A DNA stretch of 41,694 bases, from contig LADZ01000020.1 in the NCBI GenBank assembly GCA_000961845.1, forward strand, positions 1 through 41,694, read 5' to 3'. The DNA is from Flavobacteriales bacterium BRH_c54. GTDB lineage: Bacteria; Bacteroidota; Bacteroidia; Flavobacteriales_E; Vicingaceae. Made by a program: the position numbers and the translations under genes. The notes beneath the pieces are model-generated. The model ran no database searches, had not been told where the DNA came from, and worked only from the letters and a program-made list of their open reading frames with translations. Position 1 is the first letter of the stretch, and each line of letters starts with the position of its first letter. This document shows, piece by piece, positions 9,562-18,082 of the stretch.

Positions 9562-9569
9562 CAAAAATA
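9562..9569 (-). promoter_or_regulatory. -7 element (TATTTTTG) for the methyltransferase
   Basis: The minus strand reads TATTTTTG, an exact TAnnTTTG match, 13 bases before the ATG at 9548. It supports the shorter protein start. The 125-base region to 9673 is a divergent intergenic region that also serves the plus-strand beta-barrel gene. Confidence 0.45.
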
Positions 9570-9673
9570 AGTAAACAACTTAACAGAAAATAAGCATTTA
9601 TGGAATAGTAATTGATTAACGGCTGTTGATAAAAAAAATTTCAATTCATAAAAAAATGTTATAATTTGGCTCG

Positions 9674-10219
9674 ATGATTAAACAACTAATTTTCATATTT
9701 TTAATAGCTTTCTTATCTGCTACTACAAAAGCCCAAAATATTGGCGTTGGTGCAGATGCTATGTACAATTTCCAAACAGAAAGTTTTGGTTTTGGGGCTA
9801 GGGTAAATTTCTTTCCTAATAGTAGTTTAAGTATTGTCCCTCAGGTGGCTTATTATCCGGGGTTCAATAAAATTAATGAATATTATTTTGGGATGGGTTT
9901 AGAACAAAAAATTATTAGAGGAAACACCTTTAATTTTTATTTACTGGCACATGGAGCTTATAATTTATGGGCAAATCATGAAGAATCTACAATGGATGGG
10001 GCTCAGGCTTCTAACTGGAACGCAGAAGTTGGAGCAGGAATTACAACCAACAGATGCCTTCGTCCGTTCTTAGAGTACAGGTATAATTTTAAATTTCAAG
10101 AGACACATTTAAGACTAGGACTTTTATATATTTTTGGATGTAATTCATCATCAGGGAATGGTGGTAAATACGGAGGTAGAAGAAAAGGAGGAACAACCTT
10201 ATGTCCTGCATATCATTAA
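9674..10219 (+). CDS. Small outer-membrane beta-barrel-like protein
   Basis: Hypothetical exported protein of 181 residues. Residues 1-21 form a signal peptide ending TKAQ. The rest is alternating amphipathic strand with many Gly and aromatic residues (FGFGARVNFFP, YYFGMGLEQKI, WNAEVGAGI, LRPFLEYRYNFKF, HLRLGLLYIFG), as in small eight-stranded barrels. After the last strand there is an unusual 25-residue Gly/Lys/Arg-rich tail with two cysteines (KYGGRRKGG), so the protein does not end in the aromatic residue typical of barrels. A lipoprotein gene starts 11 bases downstream, suggesting a two-gene operon. Specific function not recognised. Confidence 0.7.
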   Translation: MIKQLIFIFLIAFLSATTKAQNIGVGADAMYNFQTESFGFGARVNFFPNSSLSIVPQVAYYPGFNKINEYYFGMGLEQKIIRGNTFNFYLLAHGAYNLWANHEESTMDGAQASNWNAEVGAGITTNRCLRPFLEYRYNFKFQETHLRLGLLYIFGCNSSSGNGGKYGGRRKGGTTLCPAYH

Positions 10220-10230
10220 AAATAACTTAT

Positions 10231-11139
10231 ATGAAAACAAAAATTGGATTATTATCGATAGTAGGAATTTTTATTATTTCTCTTAACGCTTGTAAAAAAG
10301 ATAGAATTGAAAAGTCTAAAAATGAATACGAACCTGTTAACAGCTATTTAGATATGAAAAAGCAGCAAGAACAGGAGTTTGTTATAAATGGACCTTCTAA
10401 TGATACTATTGTTGGAAATCAAGGTACAAAATTGCTCGCAGGTAAAGATTGTTTAATGTTTCCAAATGGAGATTCTGTTCATTATCCATTTTCTGTTAAA
10501 TTAGTTGAGCTTTACACGCCAAAAGATATGATGTATTGGCAAATGCCAACAGTTGCTGCGGGAAATATTTTAGAAACAGATGGAGAAATAAGAGTTAGAG
10601 CAACTAAAAATAATCAAGATTTAGTACTTCGTCCGAATTGTGCTTATGGAGTACAAATGCCAAATGGAGCTCCAAAGAATAATATGAATGCTTTTTATGG
10701 GTTCGATACAGGAAGTTTTTTCGATTGGACAGATAATCCTGCTAGTTTGGGAGTAACTACTTCTGTTAGTCCTACATTCAATATTATCCCTTATGGTTAT
10801 GAAGCATTAATTGCAAGGTTAGGTTGGTTAAATTGCGGTAAGTTGGCTAATAATGGCTCAGGAAATACAATTTCATTTACATCGAGTACAGATTATTTAG
10901 AGAATGTTGGTATTTTTATTTACTTTCCTACAACTAAATCTGTAATGCAAGTTTATAACATGACTTCAGGATTAATTCCAACCGGTACAAGTGTTAAAAT
11001 AGTAATGATTGCTGTTGATGGAGGTGGAAATCTTTTCCATTATTACAATACCATGACAATAAGTGCTAACACTACTTTAGAAGTTAGTCTATCTGTTATT
11101 ACAGATCCAAACTTAACGAATTTACTTGATGGCTTGTAG
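10231..11139 (+). CDS. Hypothetical lipoprotein
   Basis: A 302-residue protein with a lipoprotein signal ending LNAC (Cys21) followed by KKD, a common Bacteroidota lipoprotein N-terminus. I chose ATG 10231; an in-frame ATG at 10201 lies inside the previous gene and would place ten unlikely residues before the signal. The mature part has no domain I recognise. Features are a V-x-G-x-x-G-T-K-L segment near 60-70, a ZU5-like or adhesin-like stretch LYTPKDMMYWQMPTVAAGN, and polar beta-rich sequence to the end. It probably forms an operon with the barrel gene 11 bases upstream, and the two may form a membrane pair (inference). Confidence 0.7.
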   Translation: MKTKIGLLSIVGIFIISLNACKKDRIEKSKNEYEPVNSYLDMKKQQEQEFVINGPSNDTIVGNQGTKLLAGKDCLMFPNGDSVHYPFSVKLVELYTPKDMMYWQMPTVAAGNILETDGEIRVRATKNNQDLVLRPNCAYGVQMPNGAPKNNMNAFYGFDTGSFFDWTDNPASLGVTTSVSPTFNIIPYGYEALIARLGWLNCGKLANNGSGNTISFTSSTDYLENVGIFIYFPTTKSVMQVYNMTSGLIPTGTSVKIVMIAVDGGGNLFHYYNTMTISANTTLEVSLSVITDPNLTNLLDGL

Positions 11140-11189
11140 TATTTACAACCATGTAAAAAGTAAGTTAAAATAGAATCAAATCATTTTCG

Positions 11190-11197
11190 TAACTTTG
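11190..11197 (+). promoter_or_regulatory. -7 element (TAACTTTG) for the SF2 helicase
   Basis: TAACTTTG exactly matches TAnnTTTG and lies 29 bases before the helicase ATG. No -33 TTG stands at the usual spacing. Confidence 0.45.
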
Positions 11198-11226
11198 CAA
11201 CCCACTGTTAATGGCATTGAATATTT

Positions 11227-12759
11227 ATGGCTTTTATTGAAACGGATCAACTAGAACGAACTACAGGTAAGAAACTATATGACTATCAACATGATGCGAT
11301 AGAAAAAATATTTGCAAGTTTAGCTAAAAACCCTTCTAATCATAATTTACTTTACCAACTTCCGACCGGAGGTGGAAAAACTGTAATCTTCACAGAAATT
11401 GCTAAAAGATTTATAGAATCTACAGGTAAAAAAGTAGTGGTACTTACGCATCGTATTGAGCTTTGTAATCAAACTTCTAAAATGTTGGAAGAGTTTAATG
11501 TAAGATGTAAAATTATCGATAGTAATGTTAAATCACTTCCTGACGAACATGACTTTGATTGCTTTGTAGCTATGGTAGAAACGCTAAATAACAGATTTAG
11601 AGATGAAGCCATAGAAATTGATAATATCGGGTTGGTTATAGTTGATGAGGCTCATTATAATTCTTTTCGTAAAATGTTTAAACACTTTACAGATTGTACT
11701 GTGTTAGGTGTTACCGCTACACCATTAAGCTCTAATATTAATCTACCCATGTTTCAAAATTACAAGGAATTGATTGTTGGTGATTCTATTCCCTCATTGA
11801 TTGAAAAAGGTTTTTTAGCTAAGGCAACAACTTATTGCTATGATGTTGGTTTAGGGGTATTAAAAATTGGAGCAAATGGTGATTACACGGTTAAATCGTC
11901 AGAATTACTTTATGGAGATTTTCCAATGTTGGAAAAGCTGTTAAGAGCTTATTATGAAAGATCTTCAGGAAAAAAAACATTGATTTTCAATAACGGAATA
12001 AACACTTCTTTAAATGTTTTTGATACATTTAAAAAAGCAGGTTTAAACATTAGGCATTTAGACAACACTAATACAGGAGAAGAAAGAAGAGACATTTTAC
12101 AATGGTTTAAAGAGACTCCCGATGCTATATTGACCTCTGTAGGAATTTTAACAACAGGGTTTGATGAGCCAACAGTGGAGACTATTATTTTAAATAGAGC
12201 AACTCGTTCGCTTACGCTTTATCATCAAATGATAGGTAGGGGATCTAGGGTTTTACCAAACAAAAAAGATTTTACTGTTATAGATTTAGGAAACAATGCA
12301 GCACGTTTTGGTCCGTGGGATAGTGCAATTGATTGGCATGAAATATTTAGAAATCCGGATTTCTTTTTAAGCAATATTTTTTCTGATGAAGATATAGAAA
12401 AGAAATTTAAATATAAAATGCCGGAAGATGTGAGGGCAATGTTTAAGAATTCTGAAAACATTGATTTTGATGTTGATGCAGCTTATCAGGAGACACTAAA
12501 AAAAGGTCAGAAACCAAAAATAGTGTTAGATAAATCAATAGAGCAGCATTTAAGAATGTGTATAGATAATAGTGAAGATATTATGGATGCTCGTTATTTG
12601 TCTAAATTCTTAAAAGATGATATTGCTTATAGGATTAGATTGTATTCTTACAATATTTGTAAAAGCACTGAAAACTATTTAAAATGGCTCGAAGAAGATT
12701 ATTTTAGAAAACTAAGCAGTAAAATAAATCATTATTACACTCAGGTAGAAGTGGAGTAA
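11227..12759 (+). CDS. DEAD/DEAH-box (SF2) helicase
   Basis: Compact SF2 helicase or translocase of 510 residues. A Q-like DYQHDAIEKI lies near residues 19-28, Walker A is PTGGGKT (46-52), Ia is VVLTHRIEL, Walker B is DEAH (140-143) and motif III is GVTATP. The second RecA fold carries ILTSVGILTTGFDEP and motif VI QMIGRGSR. The layout resembles the XPB/Rad25 or restriction-type group rather than RNA DEAD-box proteins. The last 130 residues are a charged helical region I do not recognise. No methyltransferase or nuclease gene is adjacent, so a restriction or defence role has no support. It converges on the Uup-type gene with 18 bases between. Confidence 0.9.
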   Translation: MAFIETDQLERTTGKKLYDYQHDAIEKIFASLAKNPSNHNLLYQLPTGGGKTVIFTEIAKRFIESTGKKVVVLTHRIELCNQTSKMLEEFNVRCKIIDSNVKSLPDEHDFDCFVAMVETLNNRFRDEAIEIDNIGLVIVDEAHYNSFRKMFKHFTDCTVLGVTATPLSSNINLPMFQNYKELIVGDSIPSLIEKGFLAKATTYCYDVGLGVLKIGANGDYTVKSSELLYGDFPMLEKLLRAYYERSSGKKTLIFNNGINTSLNVFDTFKKAGLNIRHLDNTNTGEERRDILQWFKETPDAILTSVGILTTGFDEPTVETIILNRATRSLTLYHQMIGRGSRVLPNKKDFTVIDLGNNAARFGPWDSAIDWHEIFRNPDFFLSNIFSDEDIEKKFKYKMPEDVRAMFKNSENIDFDVDAAYQETLKKGQKPKIVLDKSIEQHLRMCIDNSEDIMDARYLSKFLKDDIAYRIRLYSYNICKSTENYLKWLEEDYFRKLSSKINHYYTQVEVE

Positions 12760-12777
12760 AAAAGTTACATAATAGTT

Positions 12778-14655
12778 TTAAAACTCAAATTCAGATAAAT
12801 AAAGCCATCTTTCACCTTTCTCATCTAGCTGAGTACTAATTTCGCCAAGTTGGGTGGTAATCTTAATTATTTCCTCATGGTTGGATTGGTTTGCTTCTAA
12901 CACTTTCATGAGTTCAGCTTTTTTATTTTCTAAAGCCTCAATATCTTTATCAAGTTGTTCTAACTCAATTTTTTCTTTGTAGCTAAGTTTGGTTTTAGGA
13001 GTAGCTACTTTTTCGCTTTGTTTTTCAGGAGCTTTGTTGGCTTTAGCAGCTTCTGCTTTTTTATCTGCCAATTGTTGTTGTTTTAGTTCTTCTCGGTAAT
13101 CAGAATATTTGCCTAAGTAATCGTTAACCTTTCCATCACCTTCAAAAATAAAGAGGTGGTCAACTAATTTATCCATAAAATACCTATCGTGAGTAACAAT
13201 TATTAAACAACCTTGAAAGTCTTCTAAAAAGTCTTCCAACACACTTAAGGTCATTACATCTAAATCGTTGGTAGGCTCATCTAAAATTAAAAAATTAGGA
13301 TTTTTAATTAAAATGGTTAGCAGGTAAAGTCTTCGTTTTTCTCCTCCACTTAGTTTTGCAATTTGGTTGTAGTGCATACTTTTATGGAAAAGAAATTTTT
13401 CTAACAATTGAGCTGCAGTAAGGCTTCTACCTTTGGTAAGCGGAATTACTTCAGCAATGTCTTTAATAACTTCTATCACCTTTTTTTCTTCCTTAAACTG
13501 CATTCCTTTTTGCGTGTAGTAGCCATAAACAACTGTTTCACCGGAAACTACTTTTCCACCATCAATTTTTTCTAACCCCAATAAAATATTTAGAAAAGTT
13601 GTTTTACCGACACCATTTTTACCTACAATGCCTATTTTTTCTTGTTTCTTAAACACATAGTTAAAGTCTTCTAGAATTTTGAGGTCGCCAAATGATTTTT
13701 TTACATGGTAGAGTTCTAAAATTTTCCCGCCAAGTCGAGTCATGTTTACTTCCATTTCTACTTTTGAAGTATCTTTCTTTTGTTTGGCAACTTTTTCGGT
13801 GTCATAAAAAGCATCTTCTCTCGATTTAGCTTTTGTACCTCTAGCTTTAGGCATTCTTCGCATCCATTCAAGCTCTTTTCTGTAAAGATTTTTAGCTTTG
13901 TCAACATTGGCTGAAAAGATGCTTTCTCTCTCTTCTTTCTTCTCTAAAAAATAGCTGTAATTACCTTTGTATCTATACAAGGTTTTTTCGTCTAATTCAA
14001 TAATTTCATTACAAACTCGCTCTAAAAAGTACCTATCATGAGTAACCATTAAAATGGTGATGTTATCTTTAATTAGGTAGTTTTCCAACCATTCTATCAT
14101 ATCTAAATCTAGGTGGTTGGTAGGTTCATCTAAAATAATAAAATCAGGTTCTTCAATAAGTACTTGAGCCAAAGCGATTCTTTTTTGTTGTCCCCCCGAA
14201 AGTTCTCCAATTTTTTGGTCTAAATCATGAATTTGTAGCTGACCTAATATTTGTTTGATTCGAACTTCGTAGTCCCAAGCATCTAAAGCATCCATTTGCT
14301 CAAAGGCCTTTTGCATTCTTTCATTATCGTCAGGATTGGCAATGGCTTTCTCGTATTCTAAAATGGCATCAATTTGTTCTGAAGATGTTTTGAAAATAGT
14401 TTGAGAAATAGTTAATTCCTCTTTATAATTGGGAGATTGTTGTAAGATACCTGTTTTTATACCATTTCTAAAAACAACATTGCCTGAATCATAACCTGCT
14501 TCACCTGCTAATATTTTTAATAAAGTGGATTTTCCGGTGCCATTTTTAGCTATAAAAGCTACTTTCTGACCTTTATCTATTCCAAAGGAAATATTTTCAA
14601 ACAACACACGCTCTCCAAAAGATTTTGAGAGGTTTTCAACAGATAGATAATTCAT
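12778..14655 (-). CDS. uup: ABC-F ATPase, Uup type, with C-terminal coiled coil
   Basis: Soluble tandem ABC ATPase of 625 residues; ABC-F proteins act on the ribosome or, for Uup, on branched DNA intermediates and ribosome function. The first cassette has KNGTGKST (37-44), LSGGQQKR and [10 protein letters not shown]. The linker is Arg/Lys-rich (WMRRMPKARGTKAKSREDA), an ABC-F interdomain feature. The second cassette has GKNGVGKTT, LSGGEKRR and [10 protein letters not shown]. Residues about 550-625 form the charged coiled coil (YKEKIELEQLDKDIEALENK) found in Uup-type proteins. Both ATP sites look intact, unlike the YbiT-type protein at 20.8-22.4 kb. Assignment to Uup rests on the C-terminal domain; antibiotic-resistance-type ABC-F is less likely. 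Confidence 0.88.
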   Translation of the reverse strand: MNYLSVENLSKSFGERVLFENISFGIDKGQKVAFIAKNGTGKSTLLKILAGEAGYDSGNVVFRNGIKTGILQQSPNYKEELTISQTIFKTSSEQIDAILEYEKAIANPDDNERMQKAFEQMDALDAWDYEVRIKQILGQLQIHDLDQKIGELSGGQQKRIALAQVLIEEPDFIILDEPTNHLDLDMIEWLENYLIKDNITILMVTHDRYFLERVCNEIIELDEKTLYRYKGNYSYFLEKKEERESIFSANVDKAKNLYRKELEWMRRMPKARGTKAKSREDAFYDTEKVAKQKKDTSKVEMEVNMTRLGGKILELYHVKKSFGDLKILEDFNYVFKKQEKIGIVGKNGVGKTTFLNILLGLEKIDGGKVVSGETVVYGYYTQKGMQFKEEKKVIEVIKDIAEVIPLTKGRSLTAAQLLEKFLFHKSMHYNQIAKLSGGEKRRLYLLTILIKNPNFLILDEPTNDLDVMTLSVLEDFLEDFQGCLIIVTHDRYFMDKLVDHLFIFEGDGKVNDYLGKYSDYREELKQQQLADKKAEAAKANKAPEKQSEKVATPKTKLSYKEKIELEQLDKDIEALENKKAELMKVLEANQSNHEEIIKITTQLGEISTQLDEKGERWLYLSEFEF

Positions 14656-14666
14656 TTAAATAATGA

Positions 14667-14695
14667 GTTTAGAGGTTTATGGGTTTATAAGTTTA
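14667..14695. repeat. Short GTTTA-type intergenic repeat
   Basis: Four GTTTA units recur at 8-9 base intervals (starting 14667, 14675, 14683 and 14691) in the 45-base gap between the TPR lipoprotein stop and the Uup start. Tandem runs of this kind occur between genes in Bacteroidota; no function is evident. Confidence 0.4.
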
Positions 14696-14700
14696 GATTA

Positions 14701-15732
14701 TTAATAAACTCTTTCTAATGCTTTAGCAGCATTAGTGTGTGTAGGGTTAAATTCAAGCACTTTTTGGAAATCTGCTTTAGCTTTCTTTCGGTCTTTCATT
14801 AGTTCATAACAAAGTCCTCTGTTAAAGTAAGCATCTAAATACTTAGGTTCTACATTAATCGCTTTTGTATAGTATTCTATAGCTTTTTCATATTCTTGCA
14901 AATATTCGTGATGAATATATCCCATATTAAAATAAGGTTCTCTATAAGGTTGAATATCTATCGATTTTTGGTAATGTTCCATGGCTTTTTCATATTCACC
15001 TCTTTCTTGATAATAAAGTCCAATATTATAAAGTGCCTCTAAACTATTTGGATCAATACGTAACGCATTTTTAAAGTAGCCTTCACTTATGTTAGATTTA
15101 TCATTGAAATAAAGTACGCCTAATTGAACGTAAGCATCATAATAATCGTTTTCTTGTTCTATAGCTGTTTTAAAGCTTGATTTTGCAAGAGCAGTATCTT
15201 TTTTATCTAAAAATATCATTCCTTTTAAATAGTATGCTTCGGCATTGTACATATCTCTTTTTAGTGCTGCATCAGCATAATCTAATGCTTGCTTATGGTT
15301 AAATGTATAAAGTGCCAACCATCCTAATTCAATTCTTGCTTGTACGTTGTCATTGTCAACATACATACATTTGTCTAATGCTTCTTTAGCTTCTTTGTAT
15401 TTGTCTTGACTTTTAAGCAACTCAGCTTTTAATAAATAAAATTCAGGAATTAAAGAATCTATTTTTATAGCTCTGTTTAAATCATTAACTGCAGCATTAT
15501 AGTCACCATATTTTTGATGTAATCTGGCTCTTTTTATGTACAGCCCAGTATTATTTACATCGGTTTTTAGTTGCTCATTAATTTCTTTAAAAGCACGTTC
15601 TTCTTCCGTTAAGGTAGTGTCTGTCGCAATAGTGGTTCCACTATTGTTATCAACGGAATTGCCATTTTCGCAAGAAGTAAAAAATAGCACCACTAGCGTA
15701 GGAATAATAAAAATAAGTGTTCTATAAATCAT
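14701..15732 (-). CDS. TPR-repeat lipoprotein
   Basis: A 343-residue lipoprotein starting at ATG 15732. The signal sequence MIYRTLIFIIPTLVVLFFTSC gives lipidated Cys21, and the upstream ten codons of open frame overlap the recA tail and are rejected as the start. The mature part is almost entirely tetratricopeptide repeats, about seven to eight units with canonical spacing (for example YNAAVNDLNRAIKIDS, ALYNIGLYYQERGEYEKAMEHYQKSI, YLDAYFNRGLCYELMKDRKKAKADFQKVLEFNP). TPRs mediate protein-protein contact; the partner is unknown. It starts seven bases after the recA stop, so it is probably co-transcribed with recA, though no functional link is implied by sequence. Confidence 0.88.
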   Translation of the reverse strand: MIYRTLIFIIPTLVVLFFTSCENGNSVDNNSGTTIATDTTLTEEERAFKEINEQLKTDVNNTGLYIKRARLHQKYGDYNAAVNDLNRAIKIDSLIPEFYLLKAELLKSQDKYKEAKEALDKCMYVDNDNVQARIELGWLALYTFNHKQALDYADAALKRDMYNAEAYYLKGMIFLDKKDTALAKSSFKTAIEQENDYYDAYVQLGVLYFNDKSNISEGYFKNALRIDPNSLEALYNIGLYYQERGEYEKAMEHYQKSIDIQPYREPYFNMGYIHHEYLQEYEKAIEYYTKAINVEPKYLDAYFNRGLCYELMKDRKKAKADFQKVLEFNPTHTNAAKALERVY

Positions 15733-15739
15733 AGTGAAT

Positions 15740-16738
15740 TTATTTTCCCTCAATAATAGCAATGATTTTTTGTTCTAATTCAGTCATTAATTCAGGATTG
15801 TCTAGTAACAATTGTTTTACAGCATCTCTACCTTGACCCAATTTAGTATCTCCGTAGCTGAACCAACTTCCTGCTTTTTTTATTACTTCATTATCAACAG
15901 CTAAATCTATAATTTCACCTACTTTAGAAATTCCTTCTCCGTACATAATATCGAATTCAGCTTTTTTGAAAGGTGGAGCAACTTTGTTTTTCACAATTTT
16001 TACTCTAGTTCTGTTTCCTGTAATTTCTTCGCCATCTTTAATTTGAGTAGCTCTTCTAATATCAATTCTTATAGAAGCATAAAATTTAAGTGCATTACCA
16101 CCTGAGGTAGTTTCAGGATTACCAAACATAACTCCAATCTTATCTCTTAGTTGGTTGATGAAGATGGTGCAACAGTTAGCTTTTTGTATAGAAGAGGTAA
16201 GTTTTCTTAATGCTTTAGACATTAACCTTGCCTGAAGTCCCATTTGAGAATCTCCCATTTCTCCTTCAATTTCTGCTTTTGGAGTAAGAGCGGCAACAGA
16301 ATCTACAATAAGTAAATCTACAGCTCCTGAACGGATAAGGTTATCAGCAATTTCTAATGCTTGTTCACCATTGTCAGGTTGTGAAATAATTAAACTATCT
16401 ATATCAACACCTAAAGCGGCAGCATAAGTAGGGTCGAAAGCATGCTCAGCATCAATAAAAGCAGCAATGCCACCTTGTTTCTGACACTCGGCAATGGCAT
16501 GTATGGTTAATGTTGTTTTACCTGATGATTCAGGACCATATATTTCAACAACTCTACCTTTAGGATATCCTTTTATACCAAGTGCTATATCTAAAGTTAA
16601 AGAACCGGTTGGAATTACTTCTACATTTTGAACAGGAGAATCTCCCATTTTCATTACAATACCTTTTCCGTAAGACTTTTCAAGTCTATCCATGGTTAAT
16701 TGTAGGGCTTTTAATTTTTCTGCGTTTACTTCTGCCAT
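15740..16738 (-). CDS. recA: RecA recombinase
   Basis: DNA strand-exchange ATPase and coprotease of the SOS response, 332 residues. Walker A is GPESSGKTT (68-76), Walker B is LLIVDS (142-147), and the L2 DNA-binding loop runs from [17 protein letters not shown] (195-211). The protein is shorter than E. coli RecA (353) and ends [12 protein letters not shown], lacking the long acidic tail, as is usual outside gammaproteobacteria. The 30-base gap from the upstream bcp gene leaves no obvious room for its own promoter or an SOS operator, so expression is probably from upstream of bcp. Confidence 0.98.
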   Translation of the reverse strand: MAEVNAEKLKALQLTMDRLEKSYGKGIVMKMGDSPVQNVEVIPTGSLTLDIALGIKGYPKGRVVEIYGPESSGKTTLTIHAIAECQKQGGIAAFIDAEHAFDPTYAAALGVDIDSLIISQPDNGEQALEIADNLIRSGAVDLLIVDSVAALTPKAEIEGEMGDSQMGLQARLMSKALRKLTSSIQKANCCTIFINQLRDKIGVMFGNPETTSGGNALKFYASIRIDIRRATQIKDGEEITGNRTRVKIVKNKVAPPFKKAEFDIMYGEGISKVGEIIDLAVDNEVIKKAGSWFSYGDTKLGQGRDAVKQLLLDNPELMTELEQKIIAIIEGK

Positions 16739-16768
16739 TGTTGTTTGTTTTAGTAGTTAGTTTTAATA

Positions 16769-17224
16769 TTATGCTGACAGCACTTGAGCTGCGTGATCTT
16801 TGGTTTTTACTTTAGTAATAATGTTTTCTATTATCCCATTTTCATCAATTACAAAGGTAGTTCTATGAATACCATCGTAAGTTTTCCCCATAAACTTTTT
16901 TTCCCCCCAAACGCCATATCGTTTAATGAGTTCTTTATCTGTATCGGCCAATAAGGGGAAGTTAAGGTTTTGTTTTTCAATAAATTTAATATGAGAGTTT
17001 TCGTTGTCGGCACTTACACCAATAATGTGATAACCTGCTTTTTTTAAAAGGTTATGGTTATCTCTTAGGTTGCAAGCTTGAGCGGTACATCCAGGTGTAG
17101 CATCTTTAGGATAGAAGTAAAGCACAATTTTTTTTCCTTTATAATCAGCTAAAGAATGTACTATTCCATCCTGATCTTTTACATTTAATTCAGGAGCTTT
17201 ATCTCCAACTTTAAGGTGCATCAT
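16769..17224 (-). CDS. bcp: Thioredoxin-dependent thiol peroxidase (BCP/PrxQ)
   Basis: Peroxiredoxin of 151 residues that reduces peroxides using thioredoxin. The peroxidatic motif DATPGCTAQAC places the peroxidatic Cys at 46 and the resolving Cys five residues later (51), the atypical two-Cys PrxQ arrangement. YFYPKD and the later FPLLAD and RTTFVIDENG are family hallmarks. Two adjacent ATG codons (17224 and 17221) are possible starts. It is the first gene of a likely bcp-recA-TPR operon. A near match to the -7 element (TACTTTG with one base less spacing) lies about 25 bases upstream. Confidence 0.95.
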   Translation of the reverse strand: MMHLKVGDKAPELNVKDQDGIVHSLADYKGKKIVLYFYPKDATPGCTAQACNLRDNHNLLKKAGYHIIGVSADNENSHIKFIEKQNLNFPLLADTDKELIKRYGVWGEKKFMGKTYDGIHRTTFVIDENGIIENIITKVKTKDHAAQVLSA

Positions 17225-17305
17225 TTCTTCTTTTTTTTAACTTACAAAGTATAAGAAACTTTTGTGTTTTAACAAGTGGTGGGGTTGATTTTTATTAACA
17301 AAAGA

Positions 17306-17767
17306 TTATTTCCAAAATTCATCTTCCCAATCATCATCAAAATAATTTTTATGATGGATTTCGATGTTTTTTAATTCTTCATCAGTAGCAACTTTTTGTA
17401 TCTCTCCAAATAAAACCCGCTCTTCAAAACGTACGTGGTTTTCAAGTTCTTCTTCGATTAAACTAAGGTTTTTGTTGATGTCAGTTTCAGACTCAAATAA
17501 TTTTTTTAAGCTGCGGTGTTCTTCAAGTGCTTTTTTTATTAAATCATGTTCATTTCCTAATACCGGAAAAACATATTTCTCTTCAATGTTAAAATGTGGT
17601 TGAATATGATTTGCCCAAAACCAGTTGCTATAAGATTTTATGCGTTGAGGAGTTATGTTTTTCTTAAAACCGGTTCTAATTTTCCAACAAAGCAATAATG
17701 CCTGATGATGATCTTTGCTTAACGGAACTATACTTTTGTGTCTTTTTAAAGGTTTTGGTTTCTCCAT
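17306..17767 (-). CDS. Haemerythrin-like HHE-domain protein
   Basis: A 153-residue cytosolic four-helix-bundle protein expected to bind a non-haem di-iron centre and sense or buffer O2, NO or iron. Ligand candidates in order are His20/His21 (SKDHHQAL), His54/His58 (WANHIQPHFNIEE), Glu62 or Glu63, His84 (LEEHRSL), His111 and Glu115/Glu116 (ENHVRFEERVLF). It starts three bases after the stop of the 101-residue CxxC protein and is the third gene of an operon with a truncated haemoglobin, which supports a role in oxygen or nitric-oxide handling. Confidence 0.87.
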   Translation of the reverse strand: MEKPKPLKRHKSIVPLSKDHHQALLLCWKIRTGFKKNITPQRIKSYSNWFWANHIQPHFNIEEKYVFPVLGNEHDLIKKALEEHRSLKKLFESETDINKNLSLIEEELENHVRFEERVLFGEIQKVATDEELKNIEIHHKNYFDDDWEDEFWK

Positions 17768-17770
17768 TTA

Positions 17771-18076
17771 TTACAAACGTTCGGTTATTTTAGAAATTTT
17801 TGAACTAGCATACACTCCAAAACCATTAACAACTAAGCCTTTTACATCATGTTGCTTGGAAGAAATGGCAATCACTATCATTTCGTCTCCTGGGTCTGTT
17901 ATTCCCTCAAACCTATATACTTCATCTATTTCAAACTCATCAGGAGACAATCTTAGAGAAGTGCTTTTACATTCTATACATTCCACCTCGGTAAGTAGTG
18001 AAAAATTTGTTGTATAGCCTCTTTTTTGAAGGTCGTTTACTGCTTCGGTAACTGTGTCATAGCTTTTTGGTATCAT
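17771..18076 (-). CDS. Small conserved CxxC protein (often labelled phosphoribosylpyrophosphate synthetase)
   Basis: A 101-residue protein matching, as I recall, a Bacteroidota family that databases often name phosphoribosylpyrophosphate synthetase. It is too small for that enzyme and has no PRPP-binding or ATP motif, so the name is probably wrong. Visible features are the N-terminal YDTVTEAVNDLQKRGYTTNF, a CIEC pair at 33-36, an acidic DEFEIDEVYRFEG block at 46-58 and VIAISSKQHDVKGLVVNGFGVY at 68-89. It lies between the truncated haemoglobin (6 bases upstream) and the haemerythrin-like gene (3 bases downstream), so it probably works in the same gas or redox response. The CxxC may bind metal or be redox-active (inference). 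Confidence 0.75.
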   Translation of the reverse strand: MIPKSYDTVTEAVNDLQKRGYTTNFSLLTEVECIECKSTSLRLSPDEFEIDEVYRFEGITDPGDEMIVIAISSKQHDVKGLVVNGFGVYASSKISKITERL

Positions 18077-18082
18077 GGTTAT

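Noticed and set aside
9549-9644. Longer start (TTG 9644) for the THUMP-like methyltransferase
   Set aside because: The 32 extra residues are hydrophobic and unlike the family, and a TAnnTTTG promoter element falls inside them.
10201-10230. ATG at 10201 as the lipoprotein start
   Set aside because: It would add ten residues before an otherwise complete lipoprotein signal and overlap the barrel gene.
11227-12759. Helicase as part of a defence island
   Set aside because: No nuclease, methyltransferase, Zorya/Druantia-type or CRISPR partner is adjacent; neighbours are housekeeping genes.
12778-14655. Uup-type gene as an antibiotic-resistance ABC-F
   Set aside because: The C-terminal coiled coil and chromosomal housekeeping context fit Uup; no resistance-type neighbours or mobile element signs are seen.
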